Counted from the stretch's first letter, positions 36,101-45,730 are shown. The stretch: DNA of 64,000 nucleotides from Candidatus Cloacimonadota bacterium (GCA_030445745.1 JASUTE010000001.1:133664-197663); one strand, 5' to 3'. Notes: generated from the sequence alone by a model not told the origin. Made by a program: numbers and translations.

Positions 36101-37306
36101 TCAATTTCTGTTCATTTTAGCAACTAAAGCAGCGTAAAATGCAGCAGCAGCGCTCAAGTCGCTAACACGTGTTTTTTCGTTGGGGGCATGAGCTTCTACT
36201 TCATCACCTGGGCCTAAGCCAAGGCATTTGATTTCGGGATGTTTTCCCATAATGGAAACGCAATTTGTGCTAAAAGTCCATTTATCTGTTATCGGTTTTT
36301 TGCCTAAAGCCAGTTTGTAAGCAGCTTGGGCTTGTTCCAGGTAGGAAGAATTTTCCGGTAGAACCCAAGTAGGATAATATTTTTCCACAGGATATACTTT
36401 GCCGGTATAAGCTGCTTGCTGGTATTCCAATATCTTTACTTTAGCCTCGGTTACACCTGCTTTACGGCAGCATTCGTGCAGCTGACGCACTGCCAGCTCT
36501 TTATCTTCACCGTGAGTTAAGCGGCGGTCTACTTGCAGATAGGCATAATCGGCCACAGCACATTGGCTGGGTGAGCTAGAACGCAAAATTGTGGTGGTGA
36601 TAGTGCCTTTACCCAAAAATGGATCTACAGTAAGCTCATTGTTCAGTTTTTCTATTTCCAAAGCGATACGAGCTATTTTGTAGATAGCATTATTTCCACG
36701 TTCTGGGGCAGAACCATGGCAGGAAATACCGGTTGCTTCAATGCTGATCTCCATTCGTCCACGCTGCCCACGATGGATCTTCAAGCTGGTTGGCTCGGTG
36801 CTTACTACTAATTCGGGACGAATATTATCTTCCTCGATCAGATGTTCCCAGGCAATACCATCGCAGTCTTCTTCCATCACGCTACCTACAAAGTAGATAG
36901 TAAATTCTTGGTTCAAATCCAGTTCTTTGATTATCTTGGCAGCGGTTATCATGCTGGCCATACCGCCTAACTGGTCGGAAGCTCCGCGTCCCCAAATTTT
37001 GCCATCTTCAATTTTGCCAGCATGGGGTGGGAAGTTCCAATTTTCCAAATTCCCCGGGTAAACTGTGTCGATATGAGCATCGAAAGCTATAACTCGGTTG
37101 CCATTTCCTATTTTACCGATCACGCTGCCCAGATCATCCAACCAAACATGGTCGAAACCACTTTCTTCCATCTGGGTTTTCAAAAAATTTGCCATATTTT
37201 TTTCTTTGCCGCTAAAAGATGGAATTTGGATCATTTTGCTTAACAGCTGGGCTGTTTCTGTTTCATATTTCAGAGATAAATCTCTTATTTTTTGGTAAAT
37301 TTCCAT
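36101..37306 (-). CDS. ygeY: YgeY-family selenium-linked metallohydrolase
   Basis: The 401-aa M20-type amidohydrolase/peptidase is related to ArgE and DapE. Dinuclear metal ligands are in 'IAFDAHIDTVYPG' (His near 77), 'WGRGASDQLGG', 'SVMEEDCDG' and 'VVSTEPTS'. The 'GRMEISIEATGISCHGSAPERG' dimerisation region and the terminal 'HAPNEKTRVSD' are typical of YgeY. It probably hydrolyses a ureido or amide intermediate next to the YgeW step. It ends eight bases before ygeW and is preceded by a 105-base gap, the largest in the operon, which shows no clear promoter or hairpin. Confidence 0.92.
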   Translation of the reverse strand: MEIYQKIRDLSLKYETETAQLLSKMIQIPSFSGKEKNMANFLKTQMEESGFDHVWLDDLGSVIGKIGNGNRVIAFDAHIDTVYPGNLENWNFPPHAGKIEDGKIWGRGASDQLGGMASMITAAKIIKELDLNQEFTIYFVGSVMEEDCDGIAWEHLIEEDNIRPELVVSTEPTSLKIHRGQRGRMEISIEATGISCHGSAPERGNNAIYKIARIALEIEKLNNELTVDPFLGKGTITTTILRSSSPSQCAVADYAYLQVDRRLTHGEDKELAVRQLHECCRKAGVTEAKVKILEYQQAAYTGKVYPVEKYYPTWVLPENSSYLEQAQAAYKLALGKKPITDKWTFSTNCVSIMGKHPEIKCLGLGPGDEVEAHAPNEKTRVSDLSAAAAFYAALVAKMNRN

Positions 37307-37411
37307 TTTTATTCTCCTTTCAGAATTTCTAGTTAGAAGTTCTCTTCTTTCCTAGAAAAATACAGGAGAGTCGGCGGCACAGATAGATTTGATAAAGAGA
37401 GTCTTTTACTT

Positions 37412-40400
37412 TCATAGCAGGTAACTGTGCTCCTTCACAATCGATTTAATAAACTCGATATATTTTGTATCCAGCTGTTGGTAAGTTGCTGGTTTTCGTA
37501 AATTTATTCGGAAAATATCGCCATTCAGGCGCAATTTGAATTCAGCTTGGGTGGGCAGTGGTAAAAATCCACTATTTTGGCTATCTGCAAAATCTGCTTC
37601 AGTTTGGAAAAGTGTGAATTTATCTTTGTAGGGTGCCCCCTCGTGCGGGCAGAAAGTTTCGCAATTACCGCATTCGTTGCAAAGGGCATCCAGGTGCAAT
37701 ATTTGATTTTCGTTTTTCATATTAGGAACCTTAATAGCCACATTAGCTCGGTTCGGGCACACGTCCACACATTTATTGCAAAGCACTTTGCATTCCAAAC
37801 AACGCTCTGTTTCGCTGGCAATTTGCATTTGGGAATCTAACTCAGAAAATGCTTTCTGCATGATCCCACACCGAGATTTCAGTTTACCCAAATCTGGTTG
37901 ATAGGGAAAGTTGTGTTGGAAGTAAGATTCAGGGTTTATATTATCTTGCTTCATTATGTGCTGAGCGATTTGCTGGCCATCGGCCATGGCTTCTACAACC
38001 GAGGACGGTCCGCGGAATGCATCGCCACCCACAAAAATACCTTGCTCAGCAGTTTGTGGAGCAAACTCTGCCGAAATATTGCCATTTTGCCCTATTTTAA
38101 CGCCTGCTTTTTCCAAAAGCTGAAAATCTACTAATTCGCCAATTGCCGAGATAACAGTATCAGCATCGAATTTTTCTGTTTCTCCTGCTATAGGGACTGG
38201 TCTGGCACGACCGGAAGCATCTTTTTTGCCAAGTTTCATTTTTTGGCAGGTTAGTTTGCCATCTTTCAAAGAGACGGGATTAAGTAATTCTTTGAAGATA
38301 ACTCCCTCTTTTATGGCATTTTCAAATTCCTCGCGGTCGGCTGGCATCTGTTTTTCGGTGCGGCGATAGATAAGGTAAACATTTTCTACACCGGGTACTT
38401 TCAGCGCAGCCCGAGCGCTATCCATAGCAGAATTACCTCCGCCAATCACTGCTACATTTTTACCCAGTTTCACTGAGAGTTTATTAAGTTTAAATGTTTG
38501 TAGGAAAGTAATAGCTTCCATTACATCTTCGGTATTGCCTTCCAAGCTTAGCTGGCGCGATTTCCAAGCACCAATAGCCAGTACAATATTGCCAAAACCT
38601 TGTTGGTGCAGGTCTTTTATATTTATCTTCTGCTGGGTGTCTGTTTCTATTTCCACCCCGTATTCGTGTAGAATGTTTATGTCACGCTCGATAGCCCAGG
38701 CTGGCAAGCGAAACGGAGGAATTACATGCTGTACCATGCCGCCAGCTTTGTCAGTTTTTTCAAATATTTTAACTTTATAGCCGGCTTTGGCCAAAAAGTA
38801 GGCAGTAGATAAACCACAGGGGCCAGCGCCAAAAATTGCTACTGGTTTTTTGGCGTTAGGCGCGGCGGGTTGAATTTCTAGATCTCTATAAGCTTTTTCG
38901 GCAGCGATACGCTTCAAACCGCGTATCATCACTGGTTCTTCGTAATCGTGGCGTACACATTTCAGAGCGCAATTTTGTTCACAGATAAATCCGGTGATGT
39001 GTGGTAGAGGATTGCGCGCTAAAATTATTTGCAAAGCATCTAAATATCTCTCCTGGTTTAGCATTTCGATATATTCAGGAATATCTTGGCTGATAGGACA
39101 ATTTTGTTGGCAAGGTGCTACAAAACAATCGAAAATATCTAATTTAGAAGGCAGTTTTAGGTTGGGTTTTTGCGCCATATCAGTCAGTTTTAGGCTAGCT
39201 TGTGCTAATTCGGATATCTTTTCGAGAACTGGTGCTTGCGGGTAGTTTTTTTCTGCCAAAATTGCATCAGCTTCCTGAGTTATGCGCTGGTAGCCACCAG
39301 GTTTTAGCAGATCGGTAGCAAAGGAAATAGGGTATAACCCTGCCTGCAAGATCTTGCGAATATTAAAGAAGTTTGCCCCGCCAGCATAGGAAATAGGAAT
39401 GCTGCTGTTGAATTCACGATTTAATTTATCTGCCAGGTTCAAAGTAAGTGCCAGCAAAGCATTTCCGCTCATATACATTTCATCACCGGGTAGAACTTTC
39501 TTCCTATTTACCACCGGCAAAGTATTGGAAAGTTTTAAACCAAACTGCAGGTCGAATTTTTTGGCAAATTTCTTTAGCTCTTCTATCATAGCAACAGCAT
39601 CGTTATATTGCAGGTCGTGGGTGAAGGTTTCTGTTTTCAGCTTTATCTCTGTGAATCCCAGTTTTTGGAAGGTGGAGTTCACAAAATCATAACCCAAGAG
39701 GGTTGGATTCAGCTTCACATAGGTGTGCAGATGTTTTTCCTGCAGCAGATATTTGCAGATAGATTCCTGTTCTTCAGGCGGACAGCCGTGCATGGTGGAA
39801 AGGGTGATAGAGTTTGATATCTGGGCAGAGATACTATCGGCAAAATCAACCGAATCAAGCCCAGGGAGTTTATCATCTTTGATGAATTCAGACAAAATTT
39901 GGTGACAGTTTTGGAAAACTGCATTCTGAGAAGCATCTTTCAAATCTTCAATAAAATTATCTATTTTTGCTGATTTTATTCCCTTCAAATCGTAACCAAC
40001 ACTCATATTGAAAATAATTTGCGGTTTACCAGCATCTAAATTTAACATTTCCGACAAAATATGCAGCAAAAACCAAGCTTTTACATATTCTTCGTAAGCC
40101 TGCTGCACAGTCAGCTCGGTCGACCACTCGGTGTTGTAGCCTTCATTTTCAGCTTCAATGCAAGGTTTATCAATTTCCAGTTCATCTAAAACTTGAACTG
40201 TTTTAAGCTCGAAGTAGCGACTGCCAGTTAGGTAAGCAGACACAATATTTTGAGTAGTTTGAGTATGTGGCCCCGCTGCTGGGCCGATAGGTAAAGAGCA
40301 TTTATCATCAAATATATGCCAGCTTCGGTCTGGTTTATCTATTTGGAAAAATTTCTGTTTAGGAATACCAAAAATTGTCTGGTGAGTTTTATATTCCTGT

Positions 40401-40453
40401 AAAATCCAGTTTAGAAGTTTTCTAAAAGAGATTGGGTGCATTATATCGCTCAT
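37412..40453 (-). CDS. ygfK: YgfK-type iron-sulfur flavoprotein oxidoreductase
   Basis: The 1013-aa multidomain protein is annotated in databases as a putative selenate reductase subunit. Residues 1-430 are a dihydroorotate dehydrogenase-like TIM barrel ('STMHGCPPEEQE', 'YVKLNPTLLGYDF'). Next comes a GltD-type Fe-S helical part ('CQQNCPISQDIPEYI', 'CEQNCALKCVR'), then FAD and NAD(P) Rossmann units ('FGAGPCGLSTAYFL', 'VIGGGNSAMDSARAAL'). The C-terminal part is ferredoxin-like ('CLECKVLCNKCVDVCPN', 'CNECGNCETFCPHEG'). The resemblance to the dihydropyrimidine dehydrogenase layout suggests reduction of a purine-derived ring rather than selenate. Its start overlaps ssnA. Confidence 0.93.
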   Translation of the reverse strand: MSDIMHPISFRKLLNWILQEYKTHQTIFGIPKQKFFQIDKPDRSWHIFDDKCSLPIGPAAGPHTQTTQNIVSAYLTGSRYFELKTVQVLDELEIDKPCIEAENEGYNTEWSTELTVQQAYEEYVKAWFLLHILSEMLNLDAGKPQIIFNMSVGYDLKGIKSAKIDNFIEDLKDASQNAVFQNCHQILSEFIKDDKLPGLDSVDFADSISAQISNSITLSTMHGCPPEEQESICKYLLQEKHLHTYVKLNPTLLGYDFVNSTFQKLGFTEIKLKTETFTHDLQYNDAVAMIEELKKFAKKFDLQFGLKLSNTLPVVNRKKVLPGDEMYMSGNALLALTLNLADKLNREFNSSIPISYAGGANFFNIRKILQAGLYPISFATDLLKPGGYQRITQEADAILAEKNYPQAPVLEKISELAQASLKLTDMAQKPNLKLPSKLDIFDCFVAPCQQNCPISQDIPEYIEMLNQERYLDALQIILARNPLPHITGFICEQNCALKCVRHDYEEPVMIRGLKRIAAEKAYRDLEIQPAAPNAKKPVAIFGAGPCGLSTAYFLAKAGYKVKIFEKTDKAGGMVQHVIPPFRLPAWAIERDINILHEYGVEIETDTQQKINIKDLHQQGFGNIVLAIGAWKSRQLSLEGNTEDVMEAITFLQTFKLNKLSVKLGKNVAVIGGGNSAMDSARAALKVPGVENVYLIYRRTEKQMPADREEFENAIKEGVIFKELLNPVSLKDGKLTCQKMKLGKKDASGRARPVPIAGETEKFDADTVISAIGELVDFQLLEKAGVKIGQNGNISAEFAPQTAEQGIFVGGDAFRGPSSVVEAMADGQQIAQHIMKQDNINPESYFQHNFPYQPDLGKLKSRCGIMQKAFSELDSQMQIASETERCLECKVLCNKCVDVCPNRANVAIKVPNMKNENQILHLDALCNECGNCETFCPHEGAPYKDKFTLFQTEADFADSQNSGFLPLPTQAEFKLRLNGDIFRINLRKPATYQQLDTKYIEFIKSIVKEHSYLL

Positions 40454-41766
40454 AAAACCTCCACGAAGTTCAGGTTTTTGTTGTTTTCAAATCTTTGAAA
40501 TAGTTTTTGGGAAATTTGTTGACTGCGGGCTTTCATGTCTGCCATTGGATCAATGGTCAGTTGGTAATCATCCAGCAAAATGTCATTATTTTTTATAACG
40601 TACTGGCAGCGAGCCTCTGTAATTCCAAAGATGAAATGACCTAAGAAATTACCGCTGTTCATGGGGGTTGGAGGAGAGTAATCCAGCACTACCAGATCGG
40701 CTTTTTCGCCATCTTTAATTCCCAACTGTAAGCCCAGATCCTGTTTTAGCTGATAATTATTCCACAGCAGACTGTTTATTTCTGGGTAGCCGATATCGGG
40801 GGTGTGGTTCTGAAATTTTGTAAAGATCGTGGAATTTTTCATTGCTTTTAGCGCGCTGGAGTGCATACCATCTGTTCCCACAGTAAAGTTGAGTCCTTTT
40901 TTCTGGAAAAGATGTATATTACCAACATTCAAGCCGTTATTCAGGTTGGAATCGAGCGCTTGCACCAGGTAGACCGGTTTATTTTGCAGGATTTCTAATT
41001 CCCGCGGTGCTAGGTTGCTGCAGTGTATGAGCAGTGAATTCTTGCGTAAAAGACCAAAATCATTTAACCTTTGGATAATACCTTTTTGGAAATTTTGCTG
41101 CGTTTTCTGCACATCGATCTCACCTTCGGCTACATGGACGTGGATAGGTAAATTTTGTGTTTTTTCGGCTATTTTGGCCATACTTTTCTGGGAAAGTGTG
41201 AACGAAGCGTGTAGGCCTATCATTCCGCTAATATCACTACCTTGCTGCTTTTGTGCAAAGCGGATATTTTCTTGCAACGATCTTTGGAAAAATTCTGCTC
41301 CATTTCTGTCTGAGATCTCGAAAGCTAAACTCCCGCTGAGTTTGTATTTTTCGAATACAGAGGCTATATCAGAAAGTGCATTTTCGGTATAAGCGCCTAT
41401 ATGATGGTCGCAAACAGTAGTAACACCTTGTTTTATGGATTCTTCGGCCGAAATGGCGGTGGAAAGCAACATATCTTCTTTTAGCAAGCTACGATCAAGT
41501 GTCCACCACAGTTGTTTTAAATTCCCCATAAAATTGCGAAAGGGAACTTGGCAGGGAATTCCTTTGGATAGGGTAGAATAGATGTGGTGATGAGCATTGG
41601 TAAAAGCTGGCATCACTATTTTGTCTTTCAGGTCTATTTCGCGATCTGGCTGAGCAAGCGGTTCAGCTTGAATTACACCATCTTCGATGTAAAGATCGGT
41701 GTGGGAAACGGTGAAATTTTCTTTGGCGGGAGTAACCAGCCAGGCATTTTTCAACTTAATCTTCAT
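40450..41766 (-). CDS. ssnA: SsnA-family aminohydrolase
   Basis: The 438-aa amidohydrolase is of the guanine deaminase/chlorohydrolase group. Metal motifs are 'NAHHHIYSTL' (about 59-68), 'LHASFTLS', 'IHVHVAEGE' and 'VGTDGMHS'. SsnA is a constant partner of YgfK and selenium-dependent hydroxylases and probably deaminates an aminopurine such as guanine. It overlaps both ygfK and the Fe-S subunit gene by four bases. Calling it a plain guanine deaminase would be over-precise. Confidence 0.92.
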   Translation of the reverse strand: MKIKLKNAWLVTPAKENFTVSHTDLYIEDGVIQAEPLAQPDREIDLKDKIVMPAFTNAHHHIYSTLSKGIPCQVPFRNFMGNLKQLWWTLDRSLLKEDMLLSTAISAEESIKQGVTTVCDHHIGAYTENALSDIASVFEKYKLSGSLAFEISDRNGAEFFQRSLQENIRFAQKQQGSDISGMIGLHASFTLSQKSMAKIAEKTQNLPIHVHVAEGEIDVQKTQQNFQKGIIQRLNDFGLLRKNSLLIHCSNLAPRELEILQNKPVYLVQALDSNLNNGLNVGNIHLFQKKGLNFTVGTDGMHSSALKAMKNSTIFTKFQNHTPDIGYPEINSLLWNNYQLKQDLGLQLGIKDGEKADLVVLDYSPPTPMNSGNFLGHFIFGITEARCQYVIKNNDILLDDYQLTIDPMADMKARSQQISQKLFQRFENNKNLNFVEVL

Positions 41767-42239
41767 TTTGCATCCTTTCCAAGTTTTTCGGCAGCTTTTT
41801 GTACAGATTCAATAATGGGAACATAGCCAGTACAGCGACATAAGTTTCCTTCCAGAGCTGTTTTAATTTCTTCCAAACTGGGATGGGGATTTTGGGCTAG
41901 CAGCGCTTTAGCGCTCATTAACATGCCAGGAGTGCAAAATCCGCATTGGACTGCGCCATTTTCCAAAAAAGCTTCCTGTAGTTGAGAAAGTATTTTATCT
42001 TTTTCCAAATTTTCCACAGTTTCCACTCGGCTACCTTGGCACTGTTCAGCCAATATCAGGCAAGAATTCACCGCTGCTCCGTCCATTATTACGGTACAGG
42101 CACCACATTCGCCAATACCGCAACCTTCTTTGGTTCCGGTTAGGTTCAACTCTTCGCGCAGAATGTCTAAAAGCCGCATTGAATCTGGAACGGTTATTTC
42201 AATATCTTGTTGGTTTACTGTAAATTTAAGAGCTATCAT
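41763..42239 (-). CDS. Second molybdenum hydroxylase [2Fe-2S] subunit
   Basis: The protein has the same fold as the 29.6 kb paralogue: 'CGIGECGACTVIMDG' and 'QCGFCTPGMLM...NLCRCTGY' bind the two [2Fe-2S] clusters. The track starts at 42260, but the ATG at 42239 overlaps the stop of the fused large subunit as ATGA and begins the conserved 'MIALKFTVN', giving 158 aa. It completes the second hydroxylase together with the fused MoCo-FAD protein. Confidence 0.93.
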   Translation of the reverse strand: MIALKFTVNQQDIEITVPDSMRLLDILREELNLTGTKEGCGIGECGACTVIMDGAAVNSCLILAEQCQGSRVETVENLEKDKILSQLQEAFLENGAVQCGFCTPGMLMSAKALLAQNPHPSLEEIKTALEGNLCRCTGYVPIIESVQKAAEKLGKDAK

Positions 42240-45200
42240 TTCTTCCTCGCTTGCTGCCAAATATCATTCAAGGCATCTTGGCAGATGTCTATAAAAACTG
42301 GCTTTTTATACTCTGCCGACCAGCGACCACCGATTTCATCCTCTATTTTTTGGGAAAGCGGTTGCTCAACAGCGGCAATTATGTCCTTGGATAGTTTTTG
42401 TTTTAAAAGCACCTCTTCCACAGCTTTTATACGTTGTGGTTTTTTAAAAAGTGAGCCATCCACAACACGGCAATCATCTACTATTCCAGATTCGTTCAGA
42501 TGCACAAGAACACTCACGCTCATGCGGGTGATGTTGACTGCTTGGCGTCTTCCCAGCTGAAAATAGCTGTAAAAATAACCAGGATGGGGAAGCTTGGGAA
42601 CTATGATGTGTGTAAGCAGCTCATCTGGTAGAAGTTGGGTGTTGTAGCTGCCCTTAATGAAGTCTGCCAACAACATTTCGCGGGTGTTTTGGGCAGATTG
42701 CAATTTTAATTTAGCGCCATAGGCAATAAGAGGCGGTACAGAATCTGCACAGGGAGCTGCATTAACAATGTTTCCGCCTATCGTAGCGCGATTGCGAATT
42801 TGAGTAGAGCCGATAAGCGAACAGGCTTTTATGAGCAGTGGAAAGTGTTTTTGCAGCTTCTTATTTTCCAAAATTTGGGAAAAAGTAACAGCTGCGCCAA
42901 TTTTGCATCCGGTCTCACTGAATTCTATTTTTTCTAATTCCTCTATTTTGGAAATATGCATTAATTTTATAGTTTTATTGCTCTTACGAGCTTGTACAAT
43001 AACATCGGTGCCGCCAGCCAGTGGCTGAAATTTTTGCTTGTGGATTAGTCTGAGTGCTTCGGCTAAGTTAACTGGGGTAATGGTTTTTATGTTTGAAAGG
43101 CGTGGATGCAACTTTTTACCAGAATGGGAAGCTTCGCTTTGGCGTACTGGTTTTTTCAGATTTTTGCCAAGTTTAACTTGTTCCAAGGTAAGAGGAATTC
43201 TGTAGGAACGCTGGCCACTGGCCATACAGTAAGCGTTGTTGGTGGCAGCAGCTGTAAGTTCCAAAGTGGGCTCACCTATACTTTTAGCGCCAAAAGGCCC
43301 GTATTTATCGGGATTTTCCACCAATACCGGCTGTATCTCTTTGATATCTTTAATGGTGGGAATAAGGTATTGGTCGACATTATCTGATTTCACAATTCCT
43401 CTTTGCACATCAAAATCTTCCATAACACCATAACCCATGCCTTGGGTAGTACCGCCGTAGACCTGGCCTTCTGCACCCAGGCGATTGATTACTTTTCCCA
43501 CATCGTGAGCAGCGGTTATCTTTTCTACCGATATTTTACCGGTGAAGGTATCTAACTTAACTTCTACGATTTGACAGCCGTAAACATAAGTAAAGTAAGC
43601 AATTCCCTGGCCTGTTTCTTCTTCCCAACTTACTTCTGGAGCTTTGAACCAGCCATAAGCTGAAAGATTTATACCGGCGAAATAGGCTTTTTCGGCTGCC
43701 TGATTAAAATTAATAGATAGCTTTTTATCTTGTTTGTTGAAAATATTACCATTTTGCCACACAGTTTGTTCCAGTTTGTGCACTTTAAGTTCGTCTTTGA
43801 TTACTGAAAAAATACGTTTTTTTATTTCATTTGCGGCTTTGATGGTGGCATTTCCACCCACAATTGTACCACGCGAAGCAACAGTGGGGCCACCATCGTT
43901 GATAGTGGATGTTTGGGGTTGCAGGAAGGTAATCTGGTTCAGATCTATTCCTAAAATTTCTGCTGCAATTTGGGAAAGCGTGGTGCGTAATCCCTGACCA
44001 TTTTCGGTTACCCCGGATAGCAGGATTACACTGCCATCTGCTTGCACTGAAACGATAGCAGAGGAAGCATCGGTGCCTTCAGCACCTAAAGAGCAACCGC
44101 GAAAACTACAAGCCAGGCCAATTCCCAGCTTATAGCGAGATGTTTTCTTATTTTTAGCTTGGAATTGCTTATATTTTGGGGTAAAGTTTGCTTTGTGAGC
44201 TGCTTTTTGCATAACTTGCTGCAGAGAAACTTTATGCTGATCGAGAACTTGCCCGCTTGCAGTAATGCTGCCCTGTTTGTAGCCATTTATCTTCCTAATT
44301 TCTATTGGTGAGATACCACAAATTTGGGCTATTTCGTCCATCAACGATTCTTGTGCGAAAATTATTTGCGGCGAGCCAAAACCACGGAAAGCAGCCGTGT
44401 AAGGCTTGTTGGTGTAAACTCCTTTGATATCGGTTTGCACATTTTCTATTTGGTAGGGTCCGGTAGCTTGCACAACCGAGCGCCAGGTAACGAAGAAGGT
44501 TTGAGAAGAATAGGCACCGCATTCGGCTAGGATATTAATCTGCATGGCTTTTAATTTTCCGGTTTTGGTAAAGCCGGCTTTATACTTCATAATATAGGGG
44601 TGGCGTTTATAGCTTTCGCGCATAGAATTTTCGCGAGTATAGGTAAGTTTTACTGGTTTCTCTGTTTTGTAAACCAAAATTGCTGCCCGGCAAGCCATGT
44701 TGCTTACGATATCATCTTTACCACCAAAAGAACCACCCAAAGTAGATTGGATAACATTAACCTGGTTCAATTTTAAACCCATAAAAATAGCCACAACTTT
44801 ACGGGTAGTGTAGGGGTTTTGGATAGATCCATAAATTTTAAAGCCGTTGGTGCTGGGATCGGGAACAGCGGTTACAGATTCAGGTTCGATGTAAGTATGT
44901 TCCTGGTAGCCTGTGCGATAGGTGCGCTCGATAACTTTATCTGATTCAGAGAATCCTTTTCGGATGTCACCTTTGATGAGCGGATAATGTACCATAATAT
45001 TACTTTTATATTCGGGATGAACCAGGCGACTCTCTGGTTTTACGGCTTCTTCCAAGTTACAAACTGGTTCAAATTCTTCGTAGGTAACCTGGATAGCTTC
45101 AGTTGCCTGATAGGCGATTTCTTTAGTTTCGGCTGCTACTACGGCCAGCACATCGCCGGTAAAGAAAACTTCATCTTTCACAATTGGCAGGTAATCTTGG

Positions 45201-45442
45201 CGAATTGGTCCCACTTTGTCAGAACCAGGGATATCGGAGTGGAGTGCGATGGCTTTTACACCAGGAATGTTAGCTGCTGCGTCTGTTTCCAACCTGGTAA
45301 TTTTTCCTGCTGGAATATCGGCATAACGAACAGCAGCGTGTAGCATACCCGGAAATTTAAGATCGTCACCATAAACAGCTTTGCCAGTTACTTTTTCGTA
45401 GCCGTCTATACGTTTTACTTTTTGCCCAATAATAGAATTCAT
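42236..45442 (-). CDS. Fused molybdopterin-FAD subunit of a molybdenum hydroxylase
   Basis: The 1068-aa single chain joins two subunits. Residues 1 to about 765 are a molybdopterin large subunit ('GGSFGGKDDIVSNMACRA', 'FRGFGSPQ', 'TENGQGLRTTL', 'GAKSIGEPTLELTAAATNNAY'). Residues about 790-1068 are an FAD subunit ('PLAGGTDVIVQARKS', 'ATIGGNIVNAAPCADSVPP'). The large-subunit half, with 'YCMASGQRSYRIPLTLEQV', resembles E. coli XdhD/YgfN, a putative hypoxanthine-type hydroxylase in which the Fe-S domain, not FAD, is fused. The order MoCo then FAD is unusual. It is the first gene of the operon. The clean junction and absence of stops argue for a real fusion. Confidence 0.9.
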   Translation of the reverse strand: MNSIIGQKVKRIDGYEKVTGKAVYGDDLKFPGMLHAAVRYADIPAGKITRLETDAAANIPGVKAIALHSDIPGSDKVGPIRQDYLPIVKDEVFFTGDVLAVVAAETKEIAYQATEAIQVTYEEFEPVCNLEEAVKPESRLVHPEYKSNIMVHYPLIKGDIRKGFSESDKVIERTYRTGYQEHTYIEPESVTAVPDPSTNGFKIYGSIQNPYTTRKVVAIFMGLKLNQVNVIQSTLGGSFGGKDDIVSNMACRAAILVYKTEKPVKLTYTRENSMRESYKRHPYIMKYKAGFTKTGKLKAMQINILAECGAYSSQTFFVTWRSVVQATGPYQIENVQTDIKGVYTNKPYTAAFRGFGSPQIIFAQESLMDEIAQICGISPIEIRKINGYKQGSITASGQVLDQHKVSLQQVMQKAAHKANFTPKYKQFQAKNKKTSRYKLGIGLACSFRGCSLGAEGTDASSAIVSVQADGSVILLSGVTENGQGLRTTLSQIAAEILGIDLNQITFLQPQTSTINDGGPTVASRGTIVGGNATIKAANEIKKRIFSVIKDELKVHKLEQTVWQNGNIFNKQDKKLSINFNQAAEKAYFAGINLSAYGWFKAPEVSWEEETGQGIAYFTYVYGCQIVEVKLDTFTGKISVEKITAAHDVGKVINRLGAEGQVYGGTTQGMGYGVMEDFDVQRGIVKSDNVDQYLIPTIKDIKEIQPVLVENPDKYGPFGAKSIGEPTLELTAAATNNAYCMASGQRSYRIPLTLEQVKLGKNLKKPVRQSEASHSGKKLHPRLSNIKTITPVNLAEALRLIHKQKFQPLAGGTDVIVQARKSNKTIKLMHISKIEELEKIEFSETGCKIGAAVTFSQILENKKLQKHFPLLIKACSLIGSTQIRNRATIGGNIVNAAPCADSVPPLIAYGAKLKLQSAQNTREMLLADFIKGSYNTQLLPDELLTHIIVPKLPHPGYFYSYFQLGRRQAVNITRMSVSVLVHLNESGIVDDCRVVDGSLFKKPQRIKAVEEVLLKQKLSKDIIAAVEQPLSQKIEDEIGGRWSAEYKKPVFIDICQDALNDIWQQARKK

Positions 45443-45533
45443 GCTTCTTCCTTAATTTTTGTTGTTTAGATAAAATGTATGATAACGCCATAAAACGTTT
45501 AGAATCCATAGAATGCCACGCCTTTGTAAAAAA

Positions 45534-45564
45534 GTAATATTCCAAAAATTCCAGGAGTTGTCAA
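45534..45564 (-). promoter_or_regulatory. Candidate promoter of the purine operon
   Basis: On the minus strand a perfect TTGACA (45559-45564) is followed by TATTAC at 19-base spacing (or ATATTA at 18), about 90 bases before the first ATG. The palindrome ACAAATTTGT at 45575-45584 lies just upstream of the -35 and could be a regulator site. Confidence 0.4.
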
Positions 45565-45634
45565 CCATATTTTCACAAATTTGTTACAAAAGAAAATATT
45601 AGGAAGACATAGCAGACGAATTATTAAAAATAAT

Positions 45635-45664
45635 TTGACTATTTAACGTTTCAAATTGGATACT
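45635..45664 (+). promoter_or_regulatory. Candidate promoter of the TPR-PAS kinase gene
   Basis: TTGACT (45635-45640) and GATACT (45659-45664) are 18 bases apart. Transcription would start near 45671, about 60 bases before the ATG and inside the palindrome TACACATAGTGTA. Confidence 0.4.
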
Positions 45665-45676
45665 ACACATAGTGTA
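45664..45676. promoter_or_regulatory. Palindrome TACAC-ATA-GTGTA, possible operator
   Basis: A perfect 5-bp inverted repeat with a three-base spacer overlaps the predicted transcription start of the kinase gene, a good position for a repressor or autoregulator. Confidence 0.35.
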
Positions 45677-45693
45677 ACAGGTTTTATGAAAAG

Positions 45694-45712
45694 TTATGAA
45701 AGATTTTCATAA
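45694..45712. promoter_or_regulatory. Palindrome TTATGAAA-GAT-TTTCATAA, possible operator or leader hairpin
   Basis: A perfect 8-bp inverted repeat with a three-base spacer lies 18 bases before the kinase ATG. It could bind a dimeric regulator or fold in the mRNA next to the GGGAGA ribosome-binding site. Confidence 0.4.
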
Positions 45713-45730
45713 AGCATATGGGAGAATTTT

